Assembly (NCBI GenBank): GCA_023700845.1
Contig: JAMPYD010000107.1
Span: 1 to 6,740 of the forward strand
Direction of reading: 5' to 3'
From: Elusimicrobiota bacterium
GTDB lineage: Bacteria > Elusimicrobiota > Elusimicrobia > UBA1565 > UBA9628
DNA length: 6,740 nt
In this document: positions 1 through 6,303 of the stretch, in pieces
Position numbering within the stretch: position 1 is the first letter of the stretch
How the letters are laid out: each line of letters begins with the position of its first letter
Notes under the pieces: generated by a model
Told to the model about the DNA's origin: nothing
Seen by the model: the letters and a program-made list of their open reading frames with translations, nothing else
Database searches by the model: none
Translations under genes and position numbers: made by a program

Positions 1-713
<713 letters not shown>

Positions 714-717
<4 letters not shown>

Positions 718-1025
718 AGGACCGGGCCCGCCTCGCGAAGGAGTTCCTTCGCGCTCACTGGGGCCGGTTGGCGACGGGGGCGGTCCTGCTGTTCGTGTTC
801 TTCGGCAACGGCGGCTTCCGCTCGCTGACGCGCAACTGGCTCGAGCTGCGCCGCCTCAACCGGGAGATCGCCGCCCTCCAGGCCGAGGAGAAGGAGCTCG
901 ACGCCCGCCTGAAGTCCCTGCGCTCCGGGGACGGCCCCGTGGAGCGCCTCGCCCGCCGCGAGCTCGGCTACATCAAGAAGGGCGAGATCGAGTACCGCTT
1001 CCCGCCTCCCGCAAAGAAGCGCTGA
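714..1025 (+). CDS. ftsB: FtsB/DivIC-like septum formation initiator protein
   Basis: Small bitopic cell-division protein of 103 residues, the size expected for FtsB/DivIC, which forms a complex with FtsL and FtsQ at the division site. Visible parts: a basic cytoplasmic N-terminus (1-16), one membrane helix (about 17-33, rich in L, V and F), a charged heptad-like coiled coil (about 38-70), and the family's C-terminal motif VERLARRELGYIKKGEIEYRF-like segment (76-96). The GTG start at 714 is chosen because it overlaps the eno stop (GTGA), has GGAG at 706-709 four bases upstream, and gives exactly one short cytoplasmic tail before the helix. The frame is open further upstream, but that part only shadows eno. 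An eno-ftsB pairing is common in bacteria, which supports the call. It is convergent with the next gene, with only 27 bases between them and no clear terminator. Confidence 0.85.
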
Positions 1026-1052
1026 GCCGAACCGGCCTTGGCCCGGAGGCGC

Positions 1053-1256
1053 TCAATCGACGGACGAGATGTCGTCCGGTCCGACCGTGATCATGGCGAT
1101 GGTCCTGCCTTCCTTGTCGCAAAATTCAACTTCGTAGGCCTCAGAAGGAACCGTGTGCTCGTGGACTATCGTCCCGCGTTCGCCCGGTTTGAGGCGATCG
1201 TCGGGAAAACCGTGGAGCAGCTCGACGACTTGGAAGAGTTTGAATTTGTTGGCCAT
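1053..1256 (-). CDS. DUF4926 family protein; candidate immunity/antitoxin partner
   Basis: A 67-residue protein with no signal peptide or membrane helix, so probably cytosolic. It shows the pattern I associate with DUF4926: FKLFQVVELL near the N-terminus, P-D-D-R-LKPGERGTIV (18-31), then AYEVEFCDKEGRTIAM (40-55) and a closing TVGPDDI (57-63). The strand-rich pattern with a GxxGTIV turn suggests a small beta-barrel (SH3-like) fold; this is inference. The ATG lies six bases after the stop of the upstream DUF6883-like gene, and no convincing Shine-Dalgarno sequence is visible, so translation may be coupled to that gene. From memory, DUF4926 genes are often found beside DUF6883 genes, which would fit a toxin/antitoxin or toxin/immunity pair. 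No function is proven. Local G+C is about 52-62%, clearly below neighbouring housekeeping genes. Confidence 0.8.
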   Translation of the reverse strand: MANKFKLFQVVELLHGFPDDRLKPGERGTIVHEHTVPSEAYEVEFCDKEGRTIAMITVGPDDISSVD

Positions 1257-1262
1257 GCGTGG

Positions 1263-2597
1263 TTATTTCACGTAGACGGAGACGAGTCTCGGGACGGTCG
1301 TGCCGGAATCATAGATCCAAGCGGTTCGTACGACGGCGCTTCCGGCCGGGCCTTGTACGAGGATGTCGACGACCTTGCGTATGCCGTGCTCATTCACCTG
1401 CCCCGTAGTCGCCGGCGCGGTAAGTATTCCTTGTTTGATCTGAGCGAGCAAGCCCTCATAGTTATCCTTGGTGTATCCGAGAACGGATCGAAAGACGCGT
1501 GCTTTGTCGGAGCCGCCTTGTGCGTGTTGCGGATTGAGGGCGTAAGCGGTGAACTTTCGAGGATCGATGACGGCCTGATTCGCGTTGTATAGCGTCTTGG
1601 CCCTGATGATGATGGCCTGGGTTTCCGGCAATATCGCGCCGAATTCGGAAGCCGCAACTTGCGTCGCTGACTGCCCGACGCGGTTCGCTGAATCCGCGAC
1701 CTTCTGCCCGAAGGGCGCTATCAGAGTTGGAATCGCGCGAAGGCCGTTAAGGATCGCCGGTCCGGTATACCAGGCGACGCCGGCGGTCAGACCAACGGCC
1801 AACATGGCGCCTCCGACCTTATAGCCCTGACGGCGATTCTCCGCCATCTGCTCTTCCGTCAAGGTCGGGTCGGGATCGAATCCCTCGCCGGTGACCGTCT
1901 GTTTGCTCCGGTACACGCCGTAGCCGATCAGCCCCGCGCCGATCGGCACCGCCAGCGGCCACAACGGCATGCCCTTGTCGTCGATGGGGGCGGACCCGCC
2001 GCTCGACAGGCCGGGCACTTCGCTCGTTCCCTTCTTTCTGGGATGTTCCGTGAAAGCGACGGCTTGCCGCGAGCCGCCGTGCTGCGTCGCGACGTACGAG
2101 GACGCCGTCTCCGTGGGTGCGGCCGAGGGGGCCTTGCCCGCGCTGCGTCCCGCGGCCGTGTGCTTGAGCAGCAGGGCGCCGCCGTGCTTGGGATCGCGCG
2201 CGAGAACCTTCTCCGCCTCGGCGAGCGCGGAGGCGTAGTCGCCCCTCTCCAGAAGGGTCTGGCCCAGGGTCATCGTCAGTGTCTCGTCCCCGGGATCAAT
2301 CTCGAGGGCGCGGCCGAGGGTGGAGATCGCGGCGTCGTGGTCGTCGAGCAGGACGAGAATCCGCGCGTGCAGGGCCACGTTCTCTCGCGTCTTGGGCGCC
2401 CTTTCGACAGCTTCCTCCATACGGGGGCGGAAATCGGCGACGAAGGCCTCGAAGGCGGGAACCTCGCGTTCGCCCCGCTTCAGGGCTTCCTTCCCTTCGG
2501 CGAGTTCTTTCTCCAGTGCGACGAGTTCGGGCGCGGCGGCGACGGCCGCGTGGGCGGAGGGGGCGACGAACAACGCCAGAAACAGCAAGGCGCGCAT
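1263..2597 (-). CDS. Secreted/membrane TPR protein with C-terminal DUF6883-like domain; candidate polymorphic-toxin-type protein
   Basis: 444 residues with a modular layout. Residues 1-22 form a signal peptide (MR, then a Leu/Ala/Phe core, AHA/AAA cleavage region). Residues 22-66 are charged helix. Residues 72-136 look like two TPR units, each ending in a DP turn (101-102, 135-136). Residues 148-209 form a Ser/Gly/Ala/Pro-rich linker. Two hydrophobic helices lie at about 212-229 and 259-281. Residues 343-444 resemble DUF6883: DPRKFTAYALNP, H358, KARVF (365-369), G-Y-T-K-D-N-Y, then H404, VRTAW (423-427) and VPRLVSVYV. Basic residues flank the loop between the two helices (R230, K232, RR and K260 just before helix 2), so by the positive-inside rule that loop is cytosolic and both ends are outside. 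The start is fixed by the signal peptide and by a promoter ending nine bases upstream. The next Met is residue 60. Catalytic activity is unknown. A structural TPR lipid-envelope protein is the alternative to a toxin. Confidence 0.72.
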   Translation of the reverse strand: MRALLFLALFVAPSAHAAVAAAPELVALEKELAEGKEALKRGEREVPAFEAFVADFRPRMEEAVERAPKTRENVALHARILVLLDDHDAAISTLGRALEIDPGDETLTMTLGQTLLERGDYASALAEAEKVLARDPKHGGALLLKHTAAGRSAGKAPSAAPTETASSYVATQHGGSRQAVAFTEHPRKKGTSEVPGLSSGGSAPIDDKGMPLWPLAVPIGAGLIGYGVYRSKQTVTGEGFDPDPTLTEEQMAENRRQGYKVGGAMLAVGLTAGVAWYTGPAILNGLRAIPTLIAPFGQKVADSANRVGQSATQVAASEFGAILPETQAIIIRAKTLYNANQAVIDPRKFTAYALNPQHAQGGSDKARVFRSVLGYTKDNYEGLLAQIKQGILTAPATTGQVNEHGIRKVVDILVQGPAGSAVVRTAWIYDSGTTVPRLVSVYVK

Positions 2598-2606
2598 GAC
2601 CTTTCG

Positions 2607-2635
2607 AGTGTAACCCCGCTGCCGGCGTAAGTCAA
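2607..2635 (-). promoter_or_regulatory. Sigma70-type promoter of the DUF6883/DUF4926 unit
   Basis: On the minus strand, TTGACT (2635-2630; 5 of 6 matches to TTGACA) is followed after exactly 17 bases by TACACT (2612-2607; 4 of 6 to TATAAT). Only nine bases separate the -10 box from the ATG at 2597. Transcription would therefore start about 0-3 bases before the start codon, giving a leaderless or nearly leaderless mRNA. The AAAGG at 2604-2600 is too close (three bases) to be an ordinary ribosome binding site. Confidence 0.65.
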
Positions 2636-2663
2636 CTCTGAGTCTGCGGCCGCTCCCTCGAGT

Positions 2664-2689
2664 GTTTTGAGCGCAAATGTGATCAAAAC
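2664..2689. repeat. Perfect 7-bp inverted repeat in the divergent intergenic region (possible operator)
   Basis: GTTTTGA at 2664-2670 and TCAAAAC at 2683-2689 are exact reverse complements separated by 12 bases. The centre is an AT-rich island in an otherwise GC-rich region. The repeat lies 28 bases upstream of the minus-strand -35 box and about 70 bases upstream of the lgt1 -10 box. It could bind a dimeric regulator or be a chance match; the sequence does not decide this. Confidence 0.35.
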
Positions 2690-2757
2690 CCTCCTCGGAA
2701 GATCGGAGTTCGGAAAAGCGAAGGTGCCGGGGGGCGCGGGCCCGCGGGCATATCGGC

Positions 2758-2763
2758 TACAAT
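2758..2763 (+). promoter_or_regulatory. -10 box (TACAAT) of the lgt1-lgt2-rluA operon
   Basis: TACAAT matches TATAAT at 5 of 6 positions. Six bases (ACCTCC) separate it from the GTG at 2770, so the expected transcription start falls on the start codon itself. No recognisable -35 hexamer is found 15-19 bases upstream, where the sequence is nearly pure G and C, and there is no TGn extension. No Shine-Dalgarno sequence precedes the GTG, which agrees with a leaderless start. Confidence 0.5.
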
Positions 2764-2769
2764 ACCTCC

Positions 2770-3531
2770 GTGCTCCCCATCCTGCTCTCGTTTGGGCCCT
2801 TCAAGCTGTACGGCTACGGGGCCGCGATCACCTTGGGCGGCGTGCTCGGCGCGCGCCTGCTGTGGCTGCGCCGGGAGAAGATGGGCCTGCGCGACGAGGA
2901 GTCCTTCTGGGCGCTGATCAACCTCGCGGTGATGTCGGGCTTTCTCGGCGGCAAGATCCTGTTCCTGATCCAGTACGGCCCGGCCGATTTTTCGCTGATG
3001 AGCGGGTACTCGGCCTTCGGCGGCTTCGTCAGCGTGCCGCTGTGCATCGCGGCCTTCGCGCGCTGGAAAAAGATCCCGGCGCTCAGGCTCGCGGACTACA
3101 TGTTCCTGACCGCGGCGTTCTGGCACGCGTTCGGGCGCCTCGGCTGCTTCCTCGCCGGCTGCTGCTACGGCAAGCCGACCGGCCTGCCGTGGGGGGTGAC
3201 GTTCCGCGACCCGCGCTCGATGGTGCCCGCGGAGCTGCTCGGCGTCCGCCTCCATCCGGTCCAGCTGTACGAGGCGGGGGCGGACCTGCTGATCGCGTTC
3301 GCGCTCTACCGCGTCCTGCGCGCGACGGAGGAGGGGAAAGTCAAGCCCGGCCTCGCCGCGGCCGCCTATTTCGCCGCGTACGGGATCCTGCGCTCCTCGC
3401 TCGAATTCCTGCGCGCCGACACCTTGCCGTTCCTCGGGCCGCTGACCCAGGGCCAGGCGCTCGGCGCGTGCCTGCTCGCCGCCTCGGCCGCCGTCATGAT
3501 CTGGAGGAGCCGATGCTCCCCGTCCTCCTGA
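2770..3531 (+). CDS. lgt: Prolipoprotein diacylglyceryl transferase family protein, copy 1 (divergent)
   Basis: 253-residue polytopic inner-membrane protein of the Lgt family, which moves diacylglyceryl from phosphatidylglycerol to the lipobox cysteine of prolipoproteins. Family features: N-terminal MLPILLSFGP-KLYGYG, GFLGGKI (57-63), the signature-region GRLGCFLAGCCYG (122-134), HPVQLYEA (162-169) and the RSSLEFLR arginine/glutamate helix (208-215). Compared with the E. coli motif GRIGNFINGELWG, the arginine and the final glycine are kept, but the residues matching Asn146 and Glu151 are cysteines. The position of E. coli His103 (before GG) is Phe83. Such Cys-rich variants occur in other bacteria annotated as Lgt, but activity of this copy is uncertain. 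GTG at 2770 is used because it starts just before the conserved N-terminal motif and directly follows the -10 box. The 3' end overlaps lgt2 by 19 bases. Confidence 0.82.
   Translation: MLPILLSFGPFKLYGYGAAITLGGVLGARLLWLRREKMGLRDEESFWALINLAVMSGFLGGKILFLIQYGPADFSLMSGYSAFGGFVSVPLCIAAFARWKKIPALRLADYMFLTAAFWHAFGRLGCFLAGCCYGKPTGLPWGVTFRDPRSMVPAELLGVRLHPVQLYEAGADLLIAFALYRVLRATEEGKVKPGLAAAAYFAAYGILRSSLEFLRADTLPFLGPLTQGQALGACLLAASAAVMIWRSRCSPSS
3503..3507 (+). promoter_or_regulatory. Ribosome binding site deciding the lgt2 start
   Basis: GGAGG ends five bases before the ATG at 3513 and lies inside the lgt1 coding sequence. It fixes the start of lgt2, whose frame is open for hundreds of bases upstream without any Lgt-like sequence. 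Confidence 0.8.
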
Positions 3532-4250
3532 CGCTCGGGCCGCTCGAGATCTCGACCTACGGCGTGCTCGTCGCGCTCGGCTGGTACGCGGGCGTGCGCT
3601 GGCTCGTCTCCCGCCGCGCGGACATGGGCCTGAGCGAGAACCAGATCTGGGACATCGTCTACTGGGTGTTCGGCGGGGCCTTCGTCGGCGGCAAGATCAT
3701 GTACTTCCTCGTGACCCCGGGCTCGTTCGCGTTCACGCTCGAGGCCCTGCGCTACGGCTTCGTGTTCTACGGCGGCCTGCTCGGCGGCCTCGCGGCGGGA
3801 TTCTACCACGCCTGGAGGATCAAGCTCCCCTTCCTCAAGCTCGCGGACTGGTGCATGACCGCGCTCGCGCTGGGCCACGGGATCGGGCGCTTCGGCTGCC
3901 TCGCCGCGGGCTGCTGCTACGGCCGCCACACGGAGCTTCCCTGGGGCATCGCGATGGCGGGCGACCCTTCCCGCCACCCGACCCAGGTGTACGAGGCGGT
4001 CCTCAACCTCGTCCTGTTCGCGGTCCTGGCGCGCTGGGTCCTGCCCCGCGTCGCCGCCGGGCGCCTTCCGCGCGGCGCCGGCCTCGCCTCCTACGCCCTC
4101 GGCTACGCCGCCCTGCGCTTCGCCGTCGAGTTCCTGCGCGGGGACGACCGCGGCGCCTTCGTCCTCGGCCTGTCCCCGTCGCAATGGGTCGCGCTCGCGG
4201 CCGCCGCGGCGACTTTGGCCGCCGTCGCTTTCCGGAGAAAAACCCAATGA
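3513..4250 (+). CDS. lgt: Prolipoprotein diacylglyceryl transferase family protein, copy 2
   Basis: 245-residue paralogue of the gene just upstream, with the same opening (MLPVLLTLGPLEISTYG) and the same motif order: GGAFVGGKIMY (54-64), FVFYGGLLGG (83-92), GRFGCLAAGCCYG (125-137), HPTQVYEA (155-162) and RFAVEFLR (202-209). It keeps the Arg/Glu pair of the last conserved helix and has Tyr86 where E. coli has His103, a substitution seen in many bacterial Lgt proteins. Like copy 1, it has Cys in place of Asn146 and Glu151 of the E. coli signature. Its GHGIGR approach to the signature and intact FYGG motif look closer to standard Lgt than copy 1, so I favour this copy as the working lipidation enzyme; that is inference. 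It starts within lgt1 and ends in an ATGA overlap with the pseudouridine synthase gene, a tightly packed operon. Confidence 0.87.
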   Translation: MLPVLLTLGPLEISTYGVLVALGWYAGVRWLVSRRADMGLSENQIWDIVYWVFGGAFVGGKIMYFLVTPGSFAFTLEALRYGFVFYGGLLGGLAAGFYHAWRIKLPFLKLADWCMTALALGHGIGRFGCLAAGCCYGRHTELPWGIAMAGDPSRHPTQVYEAVLNLVLFAVLARWVLPRVAAGRLPRGAGLASYALGYAALRFAVEFLRGDDRGAFVLGLSPSQWVALAAAAATLAAVAFRRKTQ

Positions 4251-5158
4251 AGAAGCGCCTGATCGTCGAGAACGACCTGCCCCGCCTGGACGCGTTTCTC
4301 TCGAAAAATCTGACCGGCTACAGCCGGACCTTCCTGAAGGACATGATCAAGCGCGGCGGCGTCACCGTGGACGGCAAGGTCGTCGACGCCGACGAGCCCA
4401 TCCTCGAGGGCCAGCGCGTCGAGGTCGAGCTGCCCGAGACGGCCGCCGCCTCCTCCGACGACTTCGAGTCCTGGGTGATCTTCGAGGACAAGCGCCTGCT
4501 CGTCCTCAACAAGCCCACGGGCCTGCTGATGCACCCGCTCGGCGACTCCTGGCTCAAGAGCCCCGAGGCGGCGCGCGCCGGCCGCGAGACCAACCTCGCC
4601 GCCGAGCTCCAGGTCCACCGCCCCGCCATCCTCAAGGCCGGCACGCCCCGCTGCGGCATCGTCCACCGCCTCGACCGGCCGACGAGCGGCGTGCTTCTCG
4701 TCGCCAAGGACCCCGAGACGTACGGCGCGCTCACCGACATGTTCAAGGAACGGTTCATGGACAAGACCTATCGCGCGATCGTGCGCGGCGTCCCGCCGCC
4801 GACCTCGCGCGTGTCGGCGCCCATCGGCCGCGAGCCGGGCCAGCGCCAGATCGTCGTCACCCCGCTGGGCAAGCCCGCCGAGACCAACTTCCGGGTCGTC
4901 ACCAAGAAGAAGATCGCCTGCCTCGTCGAGGCCAAGCCGCTGACCGGCCGCACCCACCAGATCCGCGCCCACCTGGCCCACATCGGCCACCCCGTGATGG
5001 GGGACTCCGAGTTCGACCGCAAGGGCGTGCCCGCCGCGCCGCGCCTGATGCTGCACGCCTACCGCATCGCCTTCGAGCACCCGTTCACCGGCCGCCCGGC
5101 GCGCTTCGAGGCGCCGCCGCCCGCCGACTTCCAGAAGTTCTGGCGCTCGCTCCGCTGA
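4247..5158 (+). CDS. RluA-family (RluD-like) RNA pseudouridine synthase
   Basis: 303-residue enzyme that isomerises uridine to pseudouridine in RNA, most likely 23S rRNA. Residues 12-62 form an S4 RNA-binding domain (RLDAFLSKNL, SRTFLKDMIKRGGVTVDGK, EGQRVEVELPE). The catalytic domain follows with LLVLNKPTGLLMHP (84-97), the RluA signature HRLDRPTSGVLLVAKD (140-155; catalytic Asp143), KTYRAIVRG (173-181) and TGRTHQIRAHLAHIGHPVMGD (233-253). Length and domain order match RluD/RluC-type enzymes. The target uridine cannot be told from sequence. The ATG overlaps the lgt2 stop (ATGA) and has GGAG at 4234-4237 nine bases upstream, so translation is coupled. In many bacteria an rluD-like gene sits by lspA; here it sits by the lgt pair, keeping the association with lipoprotein maturation. 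An insert of about 20 residues (about 101-120) precedes the signature. Confidence 0.93.
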   Translation: MKKRLIVENDLPRLDAFLSKNLTGYSRTFLKDMIKRGGVTVDGKVVDADEPILEGQRVEVELPETAAASSDDFESWVIFEDKRLLVLNKPTGLLMHPLGDSWLKSPEAARAGRETNLAAELQVHRPAILKAGTPRCGIVHRLDRPTSGVLLVAKDPETYGALTDMFKERFMDKTYRAIVRGVPPPTSRVSAPIGREPGQRQIVVTPLGKPAETNFRVVTKKKIACLVEAKPLTGRTHQIRAHLAHIGHPVMGDSEFDRKGVPAAPRLMLHAYRIAFEHPFTGRPARFEAPPPADFQKFWRSLR

Positions 5159-5173
5159 ACGGCAACGAAAATC

Positions 5174-5290
5174 AACCACAGAGACACGGAGGTCACGGAG
5201 AACGGCGACGGATAAAGAGTTAACGTCCACGTCCGTAAGACGTTAACCCTTAATCCGTTTTTTCTCCGTGTTCTCAGTGTCTCCGTGGTT
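5174..5290. repeat. Nested palindromic intergenic repeat (AACCAC-AGAGACAC type)
   Basis: Outer arms 5174-5202 and 5262-5290 are 29-base inverted repeats matching at 25 positions. Inner arms 5208-5227 and 5239-5258 are 20-base inverted repeats matching at 18 positions, around an 11-base loop (5228-5238). Together they could fold into one long hairpin with small internal loops. The outer arm has a 9-base period, with CACGGAG at 5185-5191 and 5194-5200. The region is less GC-rich than the genes around it. From memory, arms of the form ACCACAGAGACAC are a dispersed repeat in many environmental bacterial genomes. The element fills most of the gap between two transcription units and could also stop transcription from either side. 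No coding sequence is visible within it. Confidence 0.85.
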
Positions 5291-5355
5291 CATTCTTTCC
5301 CCGCATGCGTTCCCATACCCCCAGAAATTCGGCCCGAAATAGGCCTCACCAGGTC

Positions 5356-5384
5356 TTGTTTTCGACGGGGGGGTTTGTCAAAAT
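5356..5384 (+). promoter_or_regulatory. Possible weak promoter of the HEAT-repeat gene
   Basis: CAAAAT at 5379-5384 (4 of 6 to TATAAT) lies seven bases before the ATG at 5392, with TTGTTT at 5356-5361 (3 of 6 to TTGACA) after a 17-base spacer. On its own the match is poor; it is listed because its distance to the start codon equals that of the other first-gene -10 boxes in this window. Confidence 0.25.
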
Positions 5385-5391
5385 CCCAATT

Positions 5392-6300
5392 ATGATAATG
5401 ACCACCTGGCTGGTTGTGAGCGTCCTCGCCGCGTCCGCGTCCGCCGCGCCGTCGTCCGACGCCTCTTTCTTCTCCTCCGTCGCCGGCGTCCGTGCCGAGA
5501 TGGGCGCCGCGTTCAAGACCGCCTCGTGGAACGAGGTGGACACGCTCATCGATCTGCTGCGCGACCGCGATCCCGAGGTGCGCCGCCAGGCGGTGCGCTC
5601 GCTGAAGGCCTGGGTGGCCCAGCGTTCGAGCACGCGCGACCGCGTCCTCGACGTCTACCGGAGCTCCTCCGAGGACCTCGCCGTCCGCCGCGAGGCCGCG
5701 AAGACCCTCTCCGTCGTCTCCGGCAACAGCGAGATCTACCAGGCCCTGCTCGACTACGCCCGGCGCGGAAGCGACGCCGGCCTGCGCGCGGTCTCCTATA
5801 AATCCCTGTACTGGACGGTCGCGCAGCGCTCCGACGTCCGCGACGACGTCCTCGACGCCGCCCGCCGCGAGAGCGACCCGTCCGTGCGCCTCGCCGCGAT
5901 CTGGGCGCTGTTCGGCGCCAACGACAGCCGCGTCCGGGACCAGCTCCTCGACATCGCCCGGCGCGACGCGAGCGAGGCGGCCCGAGTCGAGGCCCTCAAG
6001 AGCTCCTACGGGCTGATGGGCTACAGCGAGGTCCGCGACCTCGCCTACGACCTGGCGCGCGACGCGGGCACGCCCGCGTCCGTGCGCAGGGCCGCGATCC
6101 TGCTGCACTCCAACCGCGTCACCTCGAGCCAGAGGGACCTGCTCGAGGAGATCGCGACGCGCGACCGCGAGCCCGCGATGCGCGCGGCCGCGATCGTCGC
6201 CCTCGGCAATCCGCGCGCCGAGGAGCTGATGAGCTTCTTCCACCTCGTCCGCCGCGACGGCAACGGCGTGATGGTGTCCGACCCGCTCGACGCGGAGTAG
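5392..6300 (+). CDS. Secreted HEAT-repeat protein
   Basis: 302 residues from the ATG at 5392. Residues 1-19 are a signal peptide (hydrophobic WLVVSVLAA core, then SASAA). The rest, about 47-271, is an all-helical solenoid of roughly seven HEAT-like repeats. Their second helices show a shared D-x-x-VRxxAxxxL pattern: 58-71, 93-106, 128-139, 160-173, 192-205, 225-237 and 258-271, spaced about 33 residues. The acidic/arginine-rich repeats resemble those in PBS-lyase-like HEAT proteins, but no catalytic motif is visible, so a periplasmic scaffold or protein-binding role is inferred. The frame is open from 5305, but the added residues are polar and would bury the signal peptide, so 5392 (or the ATG at 5398) is preferred. 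No Shine-Dalgarno sequence is seen; a leaderless start is possible. A DUF423 gene follows after three bases, implying one transcript. Confidence 0.82.
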   Translation: MIMTTWLVVSVLAASASAAPSSDASFFSSVAGVRAEMGAAFKTASWNEVDTLIDLLRDRDPEVRRQAVRSLKAWVAQRSSTRDRVLDVYRSSSEDLAVRREAAKTLSVVSGNSEIYQALLDYARRGSDAGLRAVSYKSLYWTVAQRSDVRDDVLDAARRESDPSVRLAAIWALFGANDSRVRDQLLDIARRDASEAARVEALKSSYGLMGYSEVRDLAYDLARDAGTPASVRRAAILLHSNRVTSSQRDLLEEIATRDREPAMRAAAIVALGNPRAEELMSFFHLVRRDGNGVMVSDPLDAE

Positions 6301-6303
6301 AGG

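Noticed and set aside
1061..1078. Perfect 7-bp stem with a 4-base loop (CGGACGA-GATG-TCGTCCG), considered as a terminator between the convergent ftsB and DUF4926 genes.
   Set aside because: It lies inside the last codons of the DUF4926 gene and has no T-run on either strand; it may help stop transcription, but the evidence is too weak for a terminator call.
1038..1592. 184-codon plus-strand open frame opposite the DUF4926 gene and the 3' end of the DUF6883-like gene.
   Set aside because: Both minus-strand proteins show family-like motifs, a fitting promoter and tight spacing; the plus-strand frame has none of these.
2667..3512. Long upstream extension of the lgt2 reading frame starting near 2667.
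   Set aside because: The extension is an out-of-frame reading of lgt1, rich in Arg/Ala/Pro with no Lgt-like sequence. A strong GGAGG site and the conserved MLPVLLTLGP start place lgt2 at 3513.
4103..5230. 375-codon minus-strand open frame opposite the RluA gene.
   Set aside because: Antisense shadow of a clear RluA-family gene; its composition is biased and no domain is recognisable.
5305..5391. Upstream start at 5305 for the HEAT-repeat protein.
   Set aside because: It would add 29 mostly polar residues before an otherwise normal signal peptide and begins just after the palindromic repeat, so 5392 is the better start.
5391..5396. TATGAT as a -10 box for the HEAT gene (5 of 6 to consensus).
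   Set aside because: It overlaps the preferred start codon; transcription from it would begin inside the signal peptide coding region, and no -35 box is seen at the right distance.
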